Counted from the first letter of the stretch, positions 27,435-36,158 are shown. The stretch: 64,000 nucleotides of DNA from Hallella seregens ATCC 51272 (GCF_000518545.1 NZ_JADU01000001.1:1-64000), one strand, 5' to 3'. Made by a program: numbers and translations. Notes: generated by a model from the sequence alone, not told the origin.

Positions 27435-27483
27435 TGTGAGTGGATGGTCGTGTGGAATTTTTGATAAGAATAGAAAAGAAACG

Positions 27484-27521
27484 AGCTGCCGCGTGTTCCT
27501 ATGAGGAAACACGCGGCAGCT
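27484..27521. terminator. Hairpin between convergent receptor and mdh genes
   Basis: AGCTGCCGCGTGTT (27484-27497) pairs with AACACGCGGCAGCT (27508-27521), and CCT/AGG extend the stem past a 1-nt bulge. It lies 49 bp after the receptor and 35 bp after the mdh stop on the other strand, so it can end both transcripts. No T tract is present. Confidence 0.7.
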
Positions 27522-27555
27522 GAATGTTAGAGTTGTGGAACCTGCAGAACCGAGC

Positions 27556-28548
27556 TTAGAGATTGGCGTTGTCTTTCTTCCAGTCAGCAACGGTGGGAAC
27601 AATGTCAAGGCTGACAATCTCGTCGCGCATCTTGCAGAGGTGTTCGTAAGAAGCCTTGAGCTCTGCCATTTCCTCGGCTGTGCCTGTTGGCTCTGTATAG
27701 TGTACGCCTGTGGCATCAATGGTAGTAGGCATGGCCATCATCACATTGTGGAAGCCGAGCTTGTCGTCGTTCACATAGCAGCCTGCCGGCAGAGTGAACT
27801 TTTCACCACCCATGGCTGCTTCGATCATCTTCACAGCATTGTAAGCAGGACTTTGGAAAGAACTACGGCCGCGGAGCTTGATGATGTTCGAGCCGCCCTG
27901 AACGGTGTTGTGCTTGATCTCCGCCCAACGCTCCTCCGACAGATTCATCTCCGACAGGGGCTTGCCGTCGATCTTTACCTGAGAAGCGAATACGGCCATC
28001 TGCTCGCCATGGCCACCAAAGGTATGGGCACCGGTCACTTTGTCTTGCTGTACGCCGAACTCGTGTGCCAGAGCCTGCTGCAGACGGGTAGAGTCGAGGG
28101 CAGCAAGAGAGGTGAGCTGGTTGGGCTTCAGTCCGGAGTGAATCAGTGCAGTGAGGGCCGTCACGTCGGCAGGGTTGAAGATCACTACCACGTGCTTCAC
28201 ATCGGGGCAGTATTTCTTGATGTTCTCACCGAAGTCGGCAGCAATCTTACAATTGCCTTTCAACAGATCTTCGCGAGTCATACCCTCCTTACGGGGAGCA
28301 CCACCGGAAGAAATGATGTATTTGGCACCTGTGAAAGCTTCGGCGGCATCAACGGTGTAGGACAAGTTGGCACCTGGAAAGGCACACTGCTCCATTTCGT
28401 CGAACACGCCATGAACCCCCGGTTCATAGATGTCGTACAGACAAACATTGGGAGTCAGACCGAGTGTGAGGACAGTCTGAACCATGTTGGAACCAATCAT
28501 ACCGCCGGCACCGACGATGACGAGCTTCTCGTTTGTTAAGAACTTCAT
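27556..28548 (-). CDS. mdh: Malate dehydrogenase
   Basis: A 330-residue NAD-dependent dehydrogenase of the LDH/MDH family. It shows the nucleotide-binding loop IVGAGGMIGSNM (about residues 10-21), an acidic residue after the second strand (LYDIYEPG), the mobile loop SSGGAPRKEGMTREDLL with the substrate Arg, NPADVTALTAL, and GAHTFGGHGEQM with the catalytic His. It interconverts malate and oxaloacetate in the cytosol, part of the reductive branch of the citric acid cycle that Prevotella and Bacteroides use to make succinate. Length is normal. Divergent from the aminopeptidase gene. Confidence 0.94.
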   Translation of the reverse strand: MKFLTNEKLVIVGAGGMIGSNMVQTVLTLGLTPNVCLYDIYEPGVHGVFDEMEQCAFPGANLSYTVDAAEAFTGAKYIISSGGAPRKEGMTREDLLKGNCKIAADFGENIKKYCPDVKHVVVIFNPADVTALTALIHSGLKPNQLTSLAALDSTRLQQALAHEFGVQQDKVTGAHTFGGHGEQMAVFASQVKIDGKPLSEMNLSEERWAEIKHNTVQGGSNIIKLRGRSSFQSPAYNAVKMIEAAMGGEKFTLPAGCYVNDDKLGFHNVMMAMPTTIDATGVHYTEPTGTAEEMAELKASYEHLCKMRDEIVSLDIVPTVADWKKDNANL

Positions 28549-28641
28549 AACTACTTAGTATATTTAAATGTTTTAAAGATGTTTTGCTATTGTCTGGACA
28601 ATGTGCTGTGGACGTGTTGTTATACACATCTGCTACGTATG

Positions 28642-28649
28642 CAAAGTTA
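28642..28649 (-). promoter_or_regulatory. -7 element (TAACTTTG) for mdh
   Basis: On the minus strand TAACTTTG matches TAnnTTTG and lies 93 nt before the mdh ATG. A TTTG at the right distance is not obvious. Confidence 0.45.
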
Positions 28650-28689
28650 CAATAAAATCGAGCAAAAGCGAGATTTATTTCCTGTTTAA

Positions 28690-28721
28690 TTTGTTGTTTA
28701 TTCTTAAAATCGCTACCTTTG
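28690..28721 (+). promoter_or_regulatory. Promoter of the aminopeptidase P gene
   Basis: TTTG at 28690-28693, a 20-bp spacer and TACCTTTG at 28714-28721 match the Bacteroidetes consensus. Transcription would start near 28728, about 23 nt before the chosen ATG, which argues against the longer upstream reading. Confidence 0.7.
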
Positions 28722-28750
28722 TCATGTCTGTCTTACAAAATAAAAGTCTA

Positions 28751-30553
28751 ATGAATATAGAGCAAAGATTATCTGATTTGAGGGAGGTGATGCGGCGTGA
28801 AGGAATAGATGCCTTTGTGTTTCCGAGTACCGACCCGCACAACAGTGAGTACGTTCCAGACCGGTGGAAAGGACGCGAGTGGATCAGTGGGTTCAATGGG
28901 TCGGCTGGTACGGCGGTTGTGACCATGTGTTCTGCAGCTTTGTGGACCGACAGCCGTTATTTTCTTGCTGCTGCCGAACAGCTCCAGGGAACAGAGTTTC
29001 AATTGATGAAACAGAAAGTACCGGGTACTCCCACCATTACTGATTGGCTCGGCCAGCAGTTGAAAGAGTATAATGGGGCTGTGGTAGGTATGGACGGTAT
29101 GGTGAATTCGGCAGAGCGCGTAGAGAGTTTGGCCGAAGAATTGCGTCAACAGGGTGGCATCACAGTGCGCACCAACTTTGATCCGTTGTTCTTTATCTGG
29201 AAAGACCGTCCTCAGATTCCGAAAGGCAAGATAGAGATACAACCCATGGAATATGCTGGGGAATCGGCCCGATCGAAACTTGCACGCATTCGCCAGGCTT
29301 TGCGCAAACGACATATTGACGGTATGCTGGTGTCGGCACTGGATGATATTGCCTGGACGCTGAACGTGCGCGGTGACGATGTGCATTGTAACCCTGTGGT
29401 GGTGAGCTATTTGCTCATCAGCCCAGAAGAAACCGTCTTGTACTGTCCGTTAAGCAAACTGACACCCAAAGTGGAGGCTTATTTGGCAGTAGAGGGTGTG
29501 CAGACGGCTGCTTATGAGGAGGTGGTTCAGGGATTGAAAAATTACTTTGCATATAATATTCTGCTCGATCCAGAAGAAACCAACTATACGCTTTCTCAGG
29601 TGAGCGGGCGGGCGAAAGTGGTGCGTGGGACATCACCCATCCCGGAGATGAAAGCTGTGAAGAACGAGGTGGAAATTCAGGGATTTCGTCGGGCTATGCT
29701 GCGTGACGGAGTGGCGATGGTGAAATTCCTGAAATGGCTCAAGCCGGCTGTGGAGGCTGGAGGGCAGACAGAACGGTCGATAGATCGGAAGCTCACATCT
29801 CTGCGCGCAGAACAGCCTCTTTTCCGCGGTGTCAGCTTCGATACCATTGCAGGGTATGGCCCTCATGGCGCTATCGTGCATTATGAGGCAACTCCCGAAA
29901 CGGATATGCCTTTGGCCCCTCGTGGACTACTGCTGCTCGACAGTGGCGCGCAATACCAAGATGGAACGACGGATATTACCCGCACCATAGCATTGGGGCC
30001 ACTCACGGCAGAGGAGCGCCATGTCTATACGTTGGTGCTGAAAGGGCACATTCAATTGCAACTCTGCAAGTTTCCAGCCGGGGCTTGTGGCACACAGTTG
30101 GACGCGCTGGCACGTGCGGCCATGTGGCACGAGGGGCTGAATTATCTGCATGGTACGGGTCATGGTGTAGGCTCCTACCTGAATGTGCATGAAGGTCCTC
30201 ACCAGATTCGTATGGAATACAAACCAACGCCTTTGCAGCCCGGCATGACTGTGACCGATGAACCGGGGCTCTATTTGGCTGGACGATTTGGCGTGCGCAC
30301 GGAGAACATGCTGCTTGTTACGTTCTTTAAAGAGACGGAATTCGGCTCGTTCCTGCAGTTTGAACCGCTTACACTTTGCCCTATTGATATTGCACCAATC
30401 AATTTGAACGAACTGTTGCCAGAGGAGATCGATTGGATCAATTGGTACCATGACCGGGTGTATGCAGAACTAGCCCCACACCTTGATGTTGAGGAACAGG
30501 CATGGCTGAAAGGGGCAACACGGAAAATCTGCAGAAGTGAATCTGGGATGTAG
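28751..30553 (+). CDS. pepP: Xaa-Pro aminopeptidase (aminopeptidase P, M24B)
   Basis: A 600-residue metallopeptidase with the three-domain layout of long aminopeptidase P: two creatinase-like N-terminal domains (about 1-290; DAFVFPSTDPHNSEYVPDRWKGREWISGFNGSAGTAVV) and a C-terminal pita-bread catalytic domain. Metal ligands are seen in LLLDSGAQYQDGTTDITRT (two Asp), GTGHGVG (His), VTDEPGLY (Glu) and GVRTENMLLV (Glu). It removes N-terminal residues before proline in the cytosol; no signal peptide. ATG 28751 is used because the promoter lies just before it; an upstream in-frame extension would cover the promoter. No partner genes are adjacent. The symbol pepP is by function. Confidence 0.94.
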   Translation: MNIEQRLSDLREVMRREGIDAFVFPSTDPHNSEYVPDRWKGREWISGFNGSAGTAVVTMCSAALWTDSRYFLAAAEQLQGTEFQLMKQKVPGTPTITDWLGQQLKEYNGAVVGMDGMVNSAERVESLAEELRQQGGITVRTNFDPLFFIWKDRPQIPKGKIEIQPMEYAGESARSKLARIRQALRKRHIDGMLVSALDDIAWTLNVRGDDVHCNPVVVSYLLISPEETVLYCPLSKLTPKVEAYLAVEGVQTAAYEEVVQGLKNYFAYNILLDPEETNYTLSQVSGRAKVVRGTSPIPEMKAVKNEVEIQGFRRAMLRDGVAMVKFLKWLKPAVEAGGQTERSIDRKLTSLRAEQPLFRGVSFDTIAGYGPHGAIVHYEATPETDMPLAPRGLLLLDSGAQYQDGTTDITRTIALGPLTAEERHVYTLVLKGHIQLQLCKFPAGACGTQLDALARAAMWHEGLNYLHGTGHGVGSYLNVHEGPHQIRMEYKPTPLQPGMTVTDEPGLYLAGRFGVRTENMLLVTFFKETEFGSFLQFEPLTLCPIDIAPINLNELLPEEIDWINWYHDRVYAELAPHLDVEEQAWLKGATRKICRSESGM

Positions 30554-30674
30554 TCATACAGAGTAGGGTCGTTTACTTATATATAATAAGGTGTAGGTCT
30601 TTGTTGGAAGCAAATGTTGTGGCTTGTGTCCGGCTGCTGCTTGTTACGCGATGTATGATAAAAGCCGCTAAATA

Positions 30675-30706
30675 TTTGGTTGTTAGAAAAATAAGCCGTA
30701 ATTTTG
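30675..30706 (+). promoter_or_regulatory. Promoter of rpsU
   Basis: TTTG at 30675-30678, a 20-bp spacer and TAATTTTG at 30699-30706 form a good Bacteroidetes promoter about 68 nt before the rpsU ATG. Confidence 0.7.
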
Positions 30707-30773
30707 CAGTCGCGAATAGTGGCGTTATACCCTTTCGCCAAGTTACATCATAAAATTTTAAAACCAAGACAAA

Positions 30774-30965
30774 ATGATTATTGTACCCGTTAAGGATGGT
30801 GAGAACATCGAAAGAGCACTCAAGAAGTTCAAAAGAAAGTTTGAAAAGACTGGTGTCGTGAAAGAACTCCGTGCACGTCAGCAGTTCGACAAGCCTTCTG
30901 TCTTGAAGCGCTTGAAGATGGAACACGCTATCTACGTACAGAAACTGCGTCGCGAGGAAGAGTAA
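30774..30965 (+). CDS. rpsU: 30S ribosomal protein bS21
   Basis: A 63-residue, very basic protein: MIIVPVKDGENIERALKKF at the start, KRKFEKTGVVKELRARQQFDKPS in the middle, and a basic tail ending RREEE. This is the normal length and pattern of bacterial S21. It sits near the anti-Shine-Dalgarno end of 16S rRNA in the 30S platform; in Bacteroidetes S21 is thought to help occlude that end, in line with the weak use of Shine-Dalgarno sites in this phylum. It has its own promoter and is followed by a tyrosine recombinase gene and hpf. Confidence 0.96.
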   Translation: MIIVPVKDGENIERALKKFKRKFEKTGVVKELRARQQFDKPSVLKRLKMEHAIYVQKLRREEE

Positions 30966-31041
30966 TTTTTCCCCGGAAAATTTGGTAGTTTAAATTAATT
31001 TCTGTATTTTCGTTGCCAGAAACATCGTGTAAACGAGATGG

Positions 31042-31935
31042 ATGCAACGCCAGATGATGATTGAAGGATTCTTGGACTATCTGCGGTATGAGCTTCGTCG
31101 TTCTCCGTTGACAGTGAAAAACTACGCGGATGATCTGCGGGCTTTTGAGAGATTCTTCAAGAATTTGAACGGACAGATCTCTTGGGAGTCTGTGGATGGC
31201 GATGTCATTCGGGACTGGATGGAGAGCATGATGGATCGGGGAAACCGGGCTGCAAGTGTCAATCGGCGCCTGTCAGCTTTGCGTTCTCTGTATCATTTTG
31301 CGCTGGTTCGCCATTTGATAGACAAAGACCCTGCCCATGGTATTGAGGCTCCCAAAAGGGAGAAGCCTTTGCCACTGTTCTTGAAAGAGAACGACATGGA
31401 CAGATTGCTGGACGAGACTGCTTGGGGAACGGATTATGTAGATGTGCGCGATCGTACTATTATTATGACGTTTTACGAGACAGGTGTTCGGTTGTCAGAG
31501 CTGATAGGTTTGACCGATGGAGACATTGACTGGACTGGTCGTCAGTTAAAGGTAACTGGCAAGGGGAACAAGCAGCGCATCATACCTTTTGGAGAAGAAT
31601 TGAGTGAGGCATTGTCTCATCTTATCCAAGTGCGAGATAGCGAAGTGGAGTCATTGGACGATGCGCTCTTCTTGACGAGTCGAGGCCGGAGAATGTCGCA
31701 GTCCCAGGTGCGTTCTGAAGTTAAACGACGGCTTGCGGGGGCTTGTACATTAAAAAAATTGTCGCCCCATGTGTTGCGTCATACTTTTGCCACGGCAATG
31801 CTCAATCACGGTGCAACTATAGAAAGCGTCAAGCGGCTGCTGGGACATGAGAGTGTCTCTACGACGGAGATATATACTCATACCACCTTTGAGCAGTTGA
31901 AGCGAGTATATCAAGATGCCCATCCGAGGGCGTGA
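31042..31935 (+). CDS. xerC: Tyrosine recombinase XerC/XerD type
   Basis: A 297-residue site-specific recombinase. The N-terminal SAM-like DNA-binding domain (about 5-95; FLDYLRYELRRSPLTVKNYADDLRAF) is followed by the catalytic domain with Arg in YETGVRLSELIGL, HVLRHTFATAMLNHG (His-x-x-Arg), GHESVSTTEIYTH (His and the Tyr nucleophile). It resolves chromosome dimers at dif with its partner Xer protein; which of XerC or XerD this is cannot be settled, and an integrase paralogue is less likely because of the housekeeping setting (rpsU upstream, hpf downstream). Starts at 31054 or 31057 are also possible. The hpf ATG follows after 29 bp. Confidence 0.9.
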   Translation: MQRQMMIEGFLDYLRYELRRSPLTVKNYADDLRAFERFFKNLNGQISWESVDGDVIRDWMESMMDRGNRAASVNRRLSALRSLYHFALVRHLIDKDPAHGIEAPKREKPLPLFLKENDMDRLLDETAWGTDYVDVRDRTIIMTFYETGVRLSELIGLTDGDIDWTGRQLKVTGKGNKQRIIPFGEELSEALSHLIQVRDSEVESLDDALFLTSRGRRMSQSQVRSEVKRRLAGACTLKKLSPHVLRHTFATAMLNHGATIESVKRLLGHESVSTTEIYTHTTFEQLKRVYQDAHPRA

Positions 31936-31954
31936 GTCTAACCTTTAAAACAAC

Positions 31955-31960
31955 GGAGGT
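31955..31960 (+). promoter_or_regulatory. Shine-Dalgarno-like GGAGGT before hpf
   Basis: GGAGGT lies 4 nt before ATG 31965 and would pair well with the 16S 3' end. Such strong sites are rare in Bacteroidetes, and it decides the start in favour of 31965 over an in-frame position overlapping xerC. Confidence 0.65.
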
Positions 31961-31964
31961 AACT

Positions 31965-32267
31965 ATGGAAATTAAGATCCAGTCGATTCACTTCGACACT
32001 ACTGAGAAATTGCAGGCGTTCATCGAGAAGAAGACCGCCAAGTTGGAAAAATCATTTGAAGACATTCGGAAAGTAGAGGTGCAATTAAAAGTTGTCAAGC
32101 CTGCCACTGCATTAAATAAAGAAACCAGCATGTCGGTTACCGTACCAGGCGGGAACCCGCTCTTTGTAGCGAAGACATGTGATACGTTTGAGGAGGGGGT
32201 CGACCAGTGTGTCGACGCGATGCGTGTGCAACTTGAGAAATTCAAGGAAAAATTGAGAAGCCATTGA
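31965..32267 (+). CDS. hpf: Ribosome hibernation promoting factor (short HPF/YfiA)
   Basis: A 100-residue protein of the RaiA/HPF family: MEIKIQSIHFDTTEKLQAFIEKKTAKLEKSFEDI at the start and a basic beta-alpha-beta fold with VDQCVDAMRVQLEKFKEK near the end. It binds the 30S decoding channel in stationary phase and blocks translation, protecting idle ribosomes. Length fits the short form, without the dimerising C-terminal domain. The start is fixed by the GGAGGT site 4 nt upstream. It follows xerC closely, so read-through from xerC is likely; the tRNA cluster promoter begins just behind it. Confidence 0.93.
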   Translation: MEIKIQSIHFDTTEKLQAFIEKKTAKLEKSFEDIRKVEVQLKVVKPATALNKETSMSVTVPGGNPLFVAKTCDTFEEGVDQCVDAMRVQLEKFKEKLRSH

Positions 32268-32284
32268 AATTTTCCTCGAAAAGT

Positions 32285-32315
32285 TTTGGGGATAAAAAAA
32301 TAAGTAGTATCTTTG
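32285..32315 (+). promoter_or_regulatory. Promoter of the tRNA-tuf operon
   Basis: TTTG at 32285-32288, a 19-bp spacer and TATCTTTG at 32308-32315 give a near-perfect Bacteroidetes promoter about 50 bp before the first tRNA gene. It probably drives the four tRNAs and tuf. Confidence 0.78.
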
Positions 32316-32366
32316 CAGCCGTTTTACAACGAGTCCTAAGACAAGTCGCAAGTGGCTGCAGGATAC

Positions 32367-32440
32367 GCCTCTTTAGCTCAGTTGGCCAGAGCACGTGATT
32401 TGTAATCTCGGGGTCGTTGGTTCGAATCCGACAAGAGGCT
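32367..32440 (+). tRNA. tRNA-Thr (TGT)
   Basis: A 74-nt cloverleaf: acceptor arms GCCTCTT and AAGAGGC, D arm with AGCTCAGTTGG, anticodon loop TTTGTAA giving TGT, T arm GTTGG-TTCGAAT-CCGAC. One T-T mismatch is present in the anticodon stem. CCA is not encoded. Confidence 0.94.
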
Positions 32441-32471
32441 CCTCTGTATGGGAGACATTGTTGAGAAAAAA

Positions 32472-32554
32472 GGGTGGTTACCAGAGTGGCCAAATGGGGC
32501 AGACTGTAAATCTGCTGGCTCTTGCCTTCGGTGGTTCGAATCCATCACCACCCA
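32472..32554 (+). tRNA. tRNA-Tyr (GTA)
   Basis: An 83-nt class II tRNA with a long variable arm: acceptor GGGTGGT/ACCACCC, anticodon stem GCAGA/TCTGC with loop CTGTAAA (GTA), and T arm GGTGG-TTCGAAT-CCATC. Confidence 0.95.
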
Positions 32555-32579
32555 CTTCTTTCTATGGAAGATGGAAATT

Positions 32580-32652
32580 GCGGAAATAGCTCAGTTGATA
32601 GAGCACTAGCCTTCCAAGCTGGGGGTCGCGGGTTTGAGCCCCGTTTTCCGCT
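32580..32652 (+). tRNA. tRNA-Gly (TCC)
   Basis: A 73-nt cloverleaf: acceptor GCGGAAA/TTTCCGC, anticodon stem CTAGC/GCTGG around loop CTTCCAA (TCC), and T arm with GGTTTGAGCC. Confidence 0.94.
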
Positions 32653-32663
32653 CAAAATGTTTT

Positions 32664-32735
32664 GCTGTAATAGCTCAGTGGTAGAGCACTTTCTTGGTAA
32701 GGAAGAGGTCCTGAGTTCAACTCTCAGTTACAGCT
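32664..32735 (+). tRNA. tRNA-Thr (GGT)
   Basis: A 72-nt cloverleaf: acceptor GCTGTAA/TTACAGC, anticodon stem CTTTC/GGAAG around loop TTGGTAA (GGT), and T arm with AGTTCAACTCT. It is the second Thr tRNA of the cluster and lies 91 bp before tuf. Confidence 0.94.
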
Positions 32736-32826
32736 CTTTGCTTCTTGTCCTATAATAAAATAGCACGGAAGAAAAACTGGTATCATTCATTGATTATTTA
32801 ATTTATTATAATAAAAAAGTAAAGCT

Positions 32827-34032
32827 ATGGCTAAAGAGACGTACGTGCGCACCAAACCGCATGTTAACATTGGTACAATTGGTCATGTGGACCATGGTAA
32901 GACTACTCTGACTGCTGCCATCTCTCTGACGCTGCACGAGCGTCTGGGCACTGGTGAGGATGTGAAGTCTTTCGATCAGATTGACAACGCTCCGGAGGAA
33001 AAAGAGCGTGGTATTACCATTAATACGGCCCATATTGAGTATGAGACGGCAAAGCGTCACTATGCGCACGTGGACTGTCCGGGTCACGCCGACTATGTGA
33101 AGAACATGGTAACTGGTGCTGCCCAGATGGACGGTGCTATTCTTGTGGTAGCTGCTACTGATGGTCCTATGCCTCAGACTCGTGAGCACGTGTTGCTCGC
33201 CCGTCAGGTAAACGTTCCCCGTCTGGTTGTCTTCTTGAACAAGTGTGATGACCCTGAAGTTGATGAGGAAATGATCGACCTCGTGAAGATGGATGTTACC
33301 GACCTGCTTACCTCTTATGGTTACGAGGAAGATACTCCTATCATCGTAGGTTCTGCACTTGGTGCACTGAACGGTGTGCAAAAGTGGCAGGATAGCGTGA
33401 TGGAGCTGATGGATACTGTTGACAATTGGATCCAGGAGCCGGTGCGTGAGGTTGACAAGCCTTTCTTGATGCCTGTTGAGGATGTGTTCTCTATCACAGG
33501 TCGTGGTACGGTTGCTACAGGTCGTATTGAGACAGGTAAGTGTCACATTGGCGATGAGGTTCAGCTACTTGGTCTTGGTGAAGACAAGAAATCGGTTATC
33601 ACAGGTGTTGAGATGTTCCGTAAGACTCTTCCCGAGGGTGAGGCTGGTGACAACGTAGGTCTTCTTCTCCGCGGTATCGACAAGGAGGAGGTAAAGCGTG
33701 GTATGGTTGTCGTGCATCCGGGTGCTATCACTCCTCACGATCACTTCAAGGCTTCTATCTACGTTCTGAAGAAAGAAGAAGGCGGTCGCCACACTCCGTT
33801 CGGCAACAAGTATCGTCCTCAGTTCTATCTTCGCACCATGGACTGCACAGGTGAAATTACTCTTCCTGCTGGCGTAGACATGGTAATGCCTGGTGACAAC
33901 GTTGAGATTGAAGTTACTCTGATTTATCGTGTCGCCTTGAATGAGGGTCTTCGTTTTGCAATCCGTGAGGGTGGTCGTACGGTAGGCTCTGGCCAGATTA
34001 CGGCAATCCTCGATGATGTGAAAGAGGCTTAA
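32827..34032 (+). CDS. tuf: Elongation factor Tu
   Basis: A 401-residue translational GTPase that brings aminoacyl-tRNA to the ribosome. G1 is GHVDHGKT (about residues 19-26), switch II region DCPGHADY, G4 NKCD, G5 GSALG. Domains 2 and 3 follow with [16 protein letters not shown] and [12 protein letters not shown]. It starts after the four-tRNA cluster and is followed by tRNA-Trp and secE. The tRNA-Thr/Tyr/Gly/Thr-tuf order equals the classical Proteobacterial thrU-tyrU-glyT-thrT-tufB arrangement. Codon use is strongly biased, as expected for a highly expressed gene. Confidence 0.98.
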   Translation: MAKETYVRTKPHVNIGTIGHVDHGKTTLTAAISLTLHERLGTGEDVKSFDQIDNAPEEKERGITINTAHIEYETAKRHYAHVDCPGHADYVKNMVTGAAQMDGAILVVAATDGPMPQTREHVLLARQVNVPRLVVFLNKCDDPEVDEEMIDLVKMDVTDLLTSYGYEEDTPIIVGSALGALNGVQKWQDSVMELMDTVDNWIQEPVREVDKPFLMPVEDVFSITGRGTVATGRIETGKCHIGDEVQLLGLGEDKKSVITGVEMFRKTLPEGEAGDNVGLLLRGIDKEEVKRGMVVVHPGAITPHDHFKASIYVLKKEEGGRHTPFGNKYRPQFYLRTMDCTGEITLPAGVDMVMPGDNVEIEVTLIYRVALNEGLRFAIREGGRTVGSGQITAILDDVKEA

Positions 34033-34103
34033 CAAGCTAATATGAGAGCAAAGTAAAGCTCAAATATAAGGGTCTCCGCAACTGCGGTTACGGAGACTTT
34101 CTT

Positions 34104-34176
34104 ACGGGTTTAGCTCAGTTGGTAGAGCACTGGTCTCCAAAACCAGGTGTCGAGAGTTCGAGTCTTTCAACCCGTG
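34104..34176 (+). tRNA. tRNA-Trp (CCA)
   Basis: A 73-nt cloverleaf: acceptor ACGGGTT/AACCCGT, anticodon stem CTGGT/ACCAG around loop CTCCAAA (CCA anticodon). The genome encodes the 3' CCA (34177-34179), unlike the four tRNAs upstream. It sits between tuf and secE. Confidence 0.95.
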
Positions 34177-34191
34177 CCAAAAAAAGATAAT

Positions 34192-34383
34192 ATGCTTAAG
34201 AAAATAGTAAATTATTGCAAGAATAGTTACGACGAACTTGCGCATAATACTACTTGGCCGACTCGTGTCGAACTTACTCATAGTGCGATGATTGTATTAT
34301 CTGCTTCCCTTGTCATCGCATTGGTTGTGTTCGCAATGGATTTCGTGTTCAAGAACCTGATGGGAATCGTTTACCCAGGTTAA
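34192..34383 (+). CDS. secE: Preprotein translocase subunit SecE
   Basis: A 63-residue membrane protein of the SecYEG channel. The amphipathic N-terminal part has NSYDELAHNTTWPTRVEL, the SecE signature (W-P-[ST]-R), followed by one transmembrane helix (about residues 29-52, MIVLSASLVIALVVFAMDFVF). This is the single-helix short form usual outside enterobacteria. ATG 34192 lies 12 nt behind the encoded CCA of tRNA-Trp; the longer upstream frame would overlap the tRNA. nusG follows after 12 bp. Confidence 0.95.
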   Translation: MLKKIVNYCKNSYDELAHNTTWPTRVELTHSAMIVLSASLVIALVVFAMDFVFKNLMGIVYPG

Positions 34384-34395
34384 TTCATCAAGAAA

Positions 34396-34944
34396 ATGGC
34401 TGAAACAGGAAAGAACTGGTACGTAATGCGTGCAGTTAGCGGAAAGGAAGCTAAGTTGAAAGAATACATCGAGGCTGAATTGAAGCATAACACGTTACTT
34501 GCTGATCATGTTTTCCAGGTGTTGATACCCATGGAGAAGCATGCTGCTGTCCGTAACGGAAAGAGAGTTGAGAAAGAGAAGATTTCTCTTCCCGGCTATA
34601 TTTTTGTTCAGGCAGAGCTTGTGGGTGACGTGGCTGCAACGTTGCGTTTTATGCCTAACTGCTTAGGATTTCTTGGTGGCTTGGATAACCCGAACCCAGT
34701 GCCTCAGTCGCAGATTAATCGTATGATTGGTGCTGCGGAAGAAAGTGAGATTGATAACGAAGTGTCAATTCCTTACGTTCTTGATGAGACAGTGAAGGTG
34801 ATGGACGGTCCGTTCTCAGGCTTTGAAGGTGTGATTGAAGAAGTCAATCCGGAGAAGCGTAAACTGAAAGTCATGGTCAAGATCTTCGGACGTAAGACTC
34901 CGTTGGAGCTTGGTTTTATGCAAGTCGAAAAAGTTGCAGAGTAG
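34396..34944 (+). CDS. nusG: Transcription termination/antitermination factor NusG
   Basis: A 182-residue protein: N-terminal NGN domain (about 5-110; NWYVMRAVSGKEAKLKEYIEAEL, FRYGQ-like contact residues within GYIFVQAELVGD) and a C-terminal KOW domain (about 130-182; VKVMDGPFSGFEGVIEEVNPEKRKLKVMVKIFGRKTPLEL). NusG binds RNA polymerase and links it to ribosome or Rho. It begins 12 bp after secE; rplK follows after 56 bp, the universal secE-nusG-rplK order. Confidence 0.97.
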   Translation: MAETGKNWYVMRAVSGKEAKLKEYIEAELKHNTLLADHVFQVLIPMEKHAAVRNGKRVEKEKISLPGYIFVQAELVGDVAATLRFMPNCLGFLGGLDNPNPVPQSQINRMIGAAEESEIDNEVSIPYVLDETVKVMDGPFSGFEGVIEEVNPEKRKLKVMVKIFGRKTPLELGFMQVEKVAE

Positions 34945-35000
34945 TTGTTACGGGCTTTCTGTACTTTTTATACGTTACATTTATTTATATTTAGAAAGAA

Positions 35001-35438
35001 ATGGCTAAAGAAGTTGCTGGATTAATCAAATTACAGATTAAAGGAGGCGCTGCAAATCCCTCGCCACCCGTAGGCCCTGCATTGGGTTCTAAGGGTATCA
35101 ACATTATGGGATTTTGCAAAGAGTTCAACGCCCGTACCCAGGATAAGGCCGGCAAGGTATTGCCAGTTGTTATCACTTACTACACAGACAAGTCATTCAG
35201 CTTCGTAATCAAGACTCCTCCTGCAGCTATTCAGTTGAAAGAAGCCGCTAAGGTAAAGTCTGGTTCTGGTCAGCCCAACCGTAAGAAAGTTGCCTCTGTG
35301 ACCTGGGAACAGGTTAAGGCAATAGCCGAGGATAAGATGACAGATTTGAACTGCTTTACTGTAGAGAGTGCCATGAAACTTGTTGCTGGTACTGCTCGTA
35401 GTATGGGTATCACGGTTAAAGGGGACTTCCCTGAATAA
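35001..35438 (+). CDS. rplK: 50S ribosomal protein uL11
   Basis: A 145-residue protein beginning [32 protein letters not shown], the uL11 hallmark with the proline-rich hinge. The C-terminal domain that binds 23S rRNA at the GTPase centre follows (about 75-145). Length and context (nusG before, rplA after) are standard. It is followed by rplA after 27 bp. Confidence 0.98.
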   Translation: MAKEVAGLIKLQIKGGAANPSPPVGPALGSKGINIMGFCKEFNARTQDKAGKVLPVVITYYTDKSFSFVIKTPPAAIQLKEAAKVKSGSGQPNRKKVASVTWEQVKAIAEDKMTDLNCFTVESAMKLVAGTARSMGITVKGDFPE

Positions 35439-35465
35439 TATTAAACTTCAATTTAAGTAAGTAAA

Positions 35466-36158
35466 ATGAGTAAACTGACAAAAAATCAGAAATCAGTAGC
35501 TGAGAAGGTTGAAGCAGGGAAGACATATACGTTGAAAGAGGCTGCAGAGTTGGTGAAGGAAATTACCACCACCAAGTTTGATGCTTCTCTTGATATTGAT
35601 GTGCGCTTGGGAGTGGATCCGCGCAAGGCTAACCAGATGGTTCGTGGTGTGGTTTCTCTGCCCAATGGAACTGGTAAGACCGTACGTGTGCTCGCGCTCT
35701 GTACCCCTGATCAGGAGGCCGCTGCTAAGGAAGCTGGTGCTGATTACGTGGGTCTTGATGAATATATCGACAAGATTAAGGGTGGCTGGCTTGACATTGA
35801 CGTGATCATTACGATGCCATCTTGCATGGGCAAAGTGGGCCCGTTGGGCCGTTTCCTCGGTCCTCGCGGTTTGATGCCTAACCCCAAGAGCGGTACGGTG
35901 ACCATGGATGTAGCCAAAGCCGTCAAGGAGGTAAAGCAGGGTAAGATTGATTTCAAGGTAGACAAGGCTGGTATTATCCATTCTTCTATCGGTAAGGTCT
36001 CTATGACTACTGAACAGATTTATGGCAATGCCAAGGAGTTTATCAATACAATCATTCGCCTGAAGCCGGCCGCAGCCAAGGGTACATACCTGAAGAGTAT
36101 CTTTATTTCAAGTACGATGAGTAAGGGTATTAAGATTGATCCTAAATCAGTTGAATAA
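35466..36158 (+). CDS. rplA: 50S ribosomal protein uL1
   Basis: A 230-residue protein of the L1 stalk: [35 protein letters not shown] near the start, [20 protein letters not shown] in the middle, and the terminal domain closing the fold. L1 assists exit of deacylated tRNA and in many bacteria represses its own operon by binding the leader; no clear L1 site is visible to me in the 60 nt before rplK. Length is normal. Confidence 0.98.
   Translation: MSKLTKNQKSVAEKVEAGKTYTLKEAAELVKEITTTKFDASLDIDVRLGVDPRKANQMVRGVVSLPNGTGKTVRVLALCTPDQEAAAKEAGADYVGLDEYIDKIKGGWLDIDVIITMPSCMGKVGPLGRFLGPRGLMPNPKSGTVTMDVAKAVKEVKQGKIDFKVDKAGIIHSSIGKVSMTTEQIYGNAKEFINTIIRLKPAAAKGTYLKSIFISSTMSKGIKIDPKSVE

Noticed and set aside
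30554-30773. Extra small gene between the aminopeptidase and rpsU genes
   Set aside because: The gap contains only the rpsU promoter and leader; the minus-strand ORF there overlaps rpsU and has no family features.
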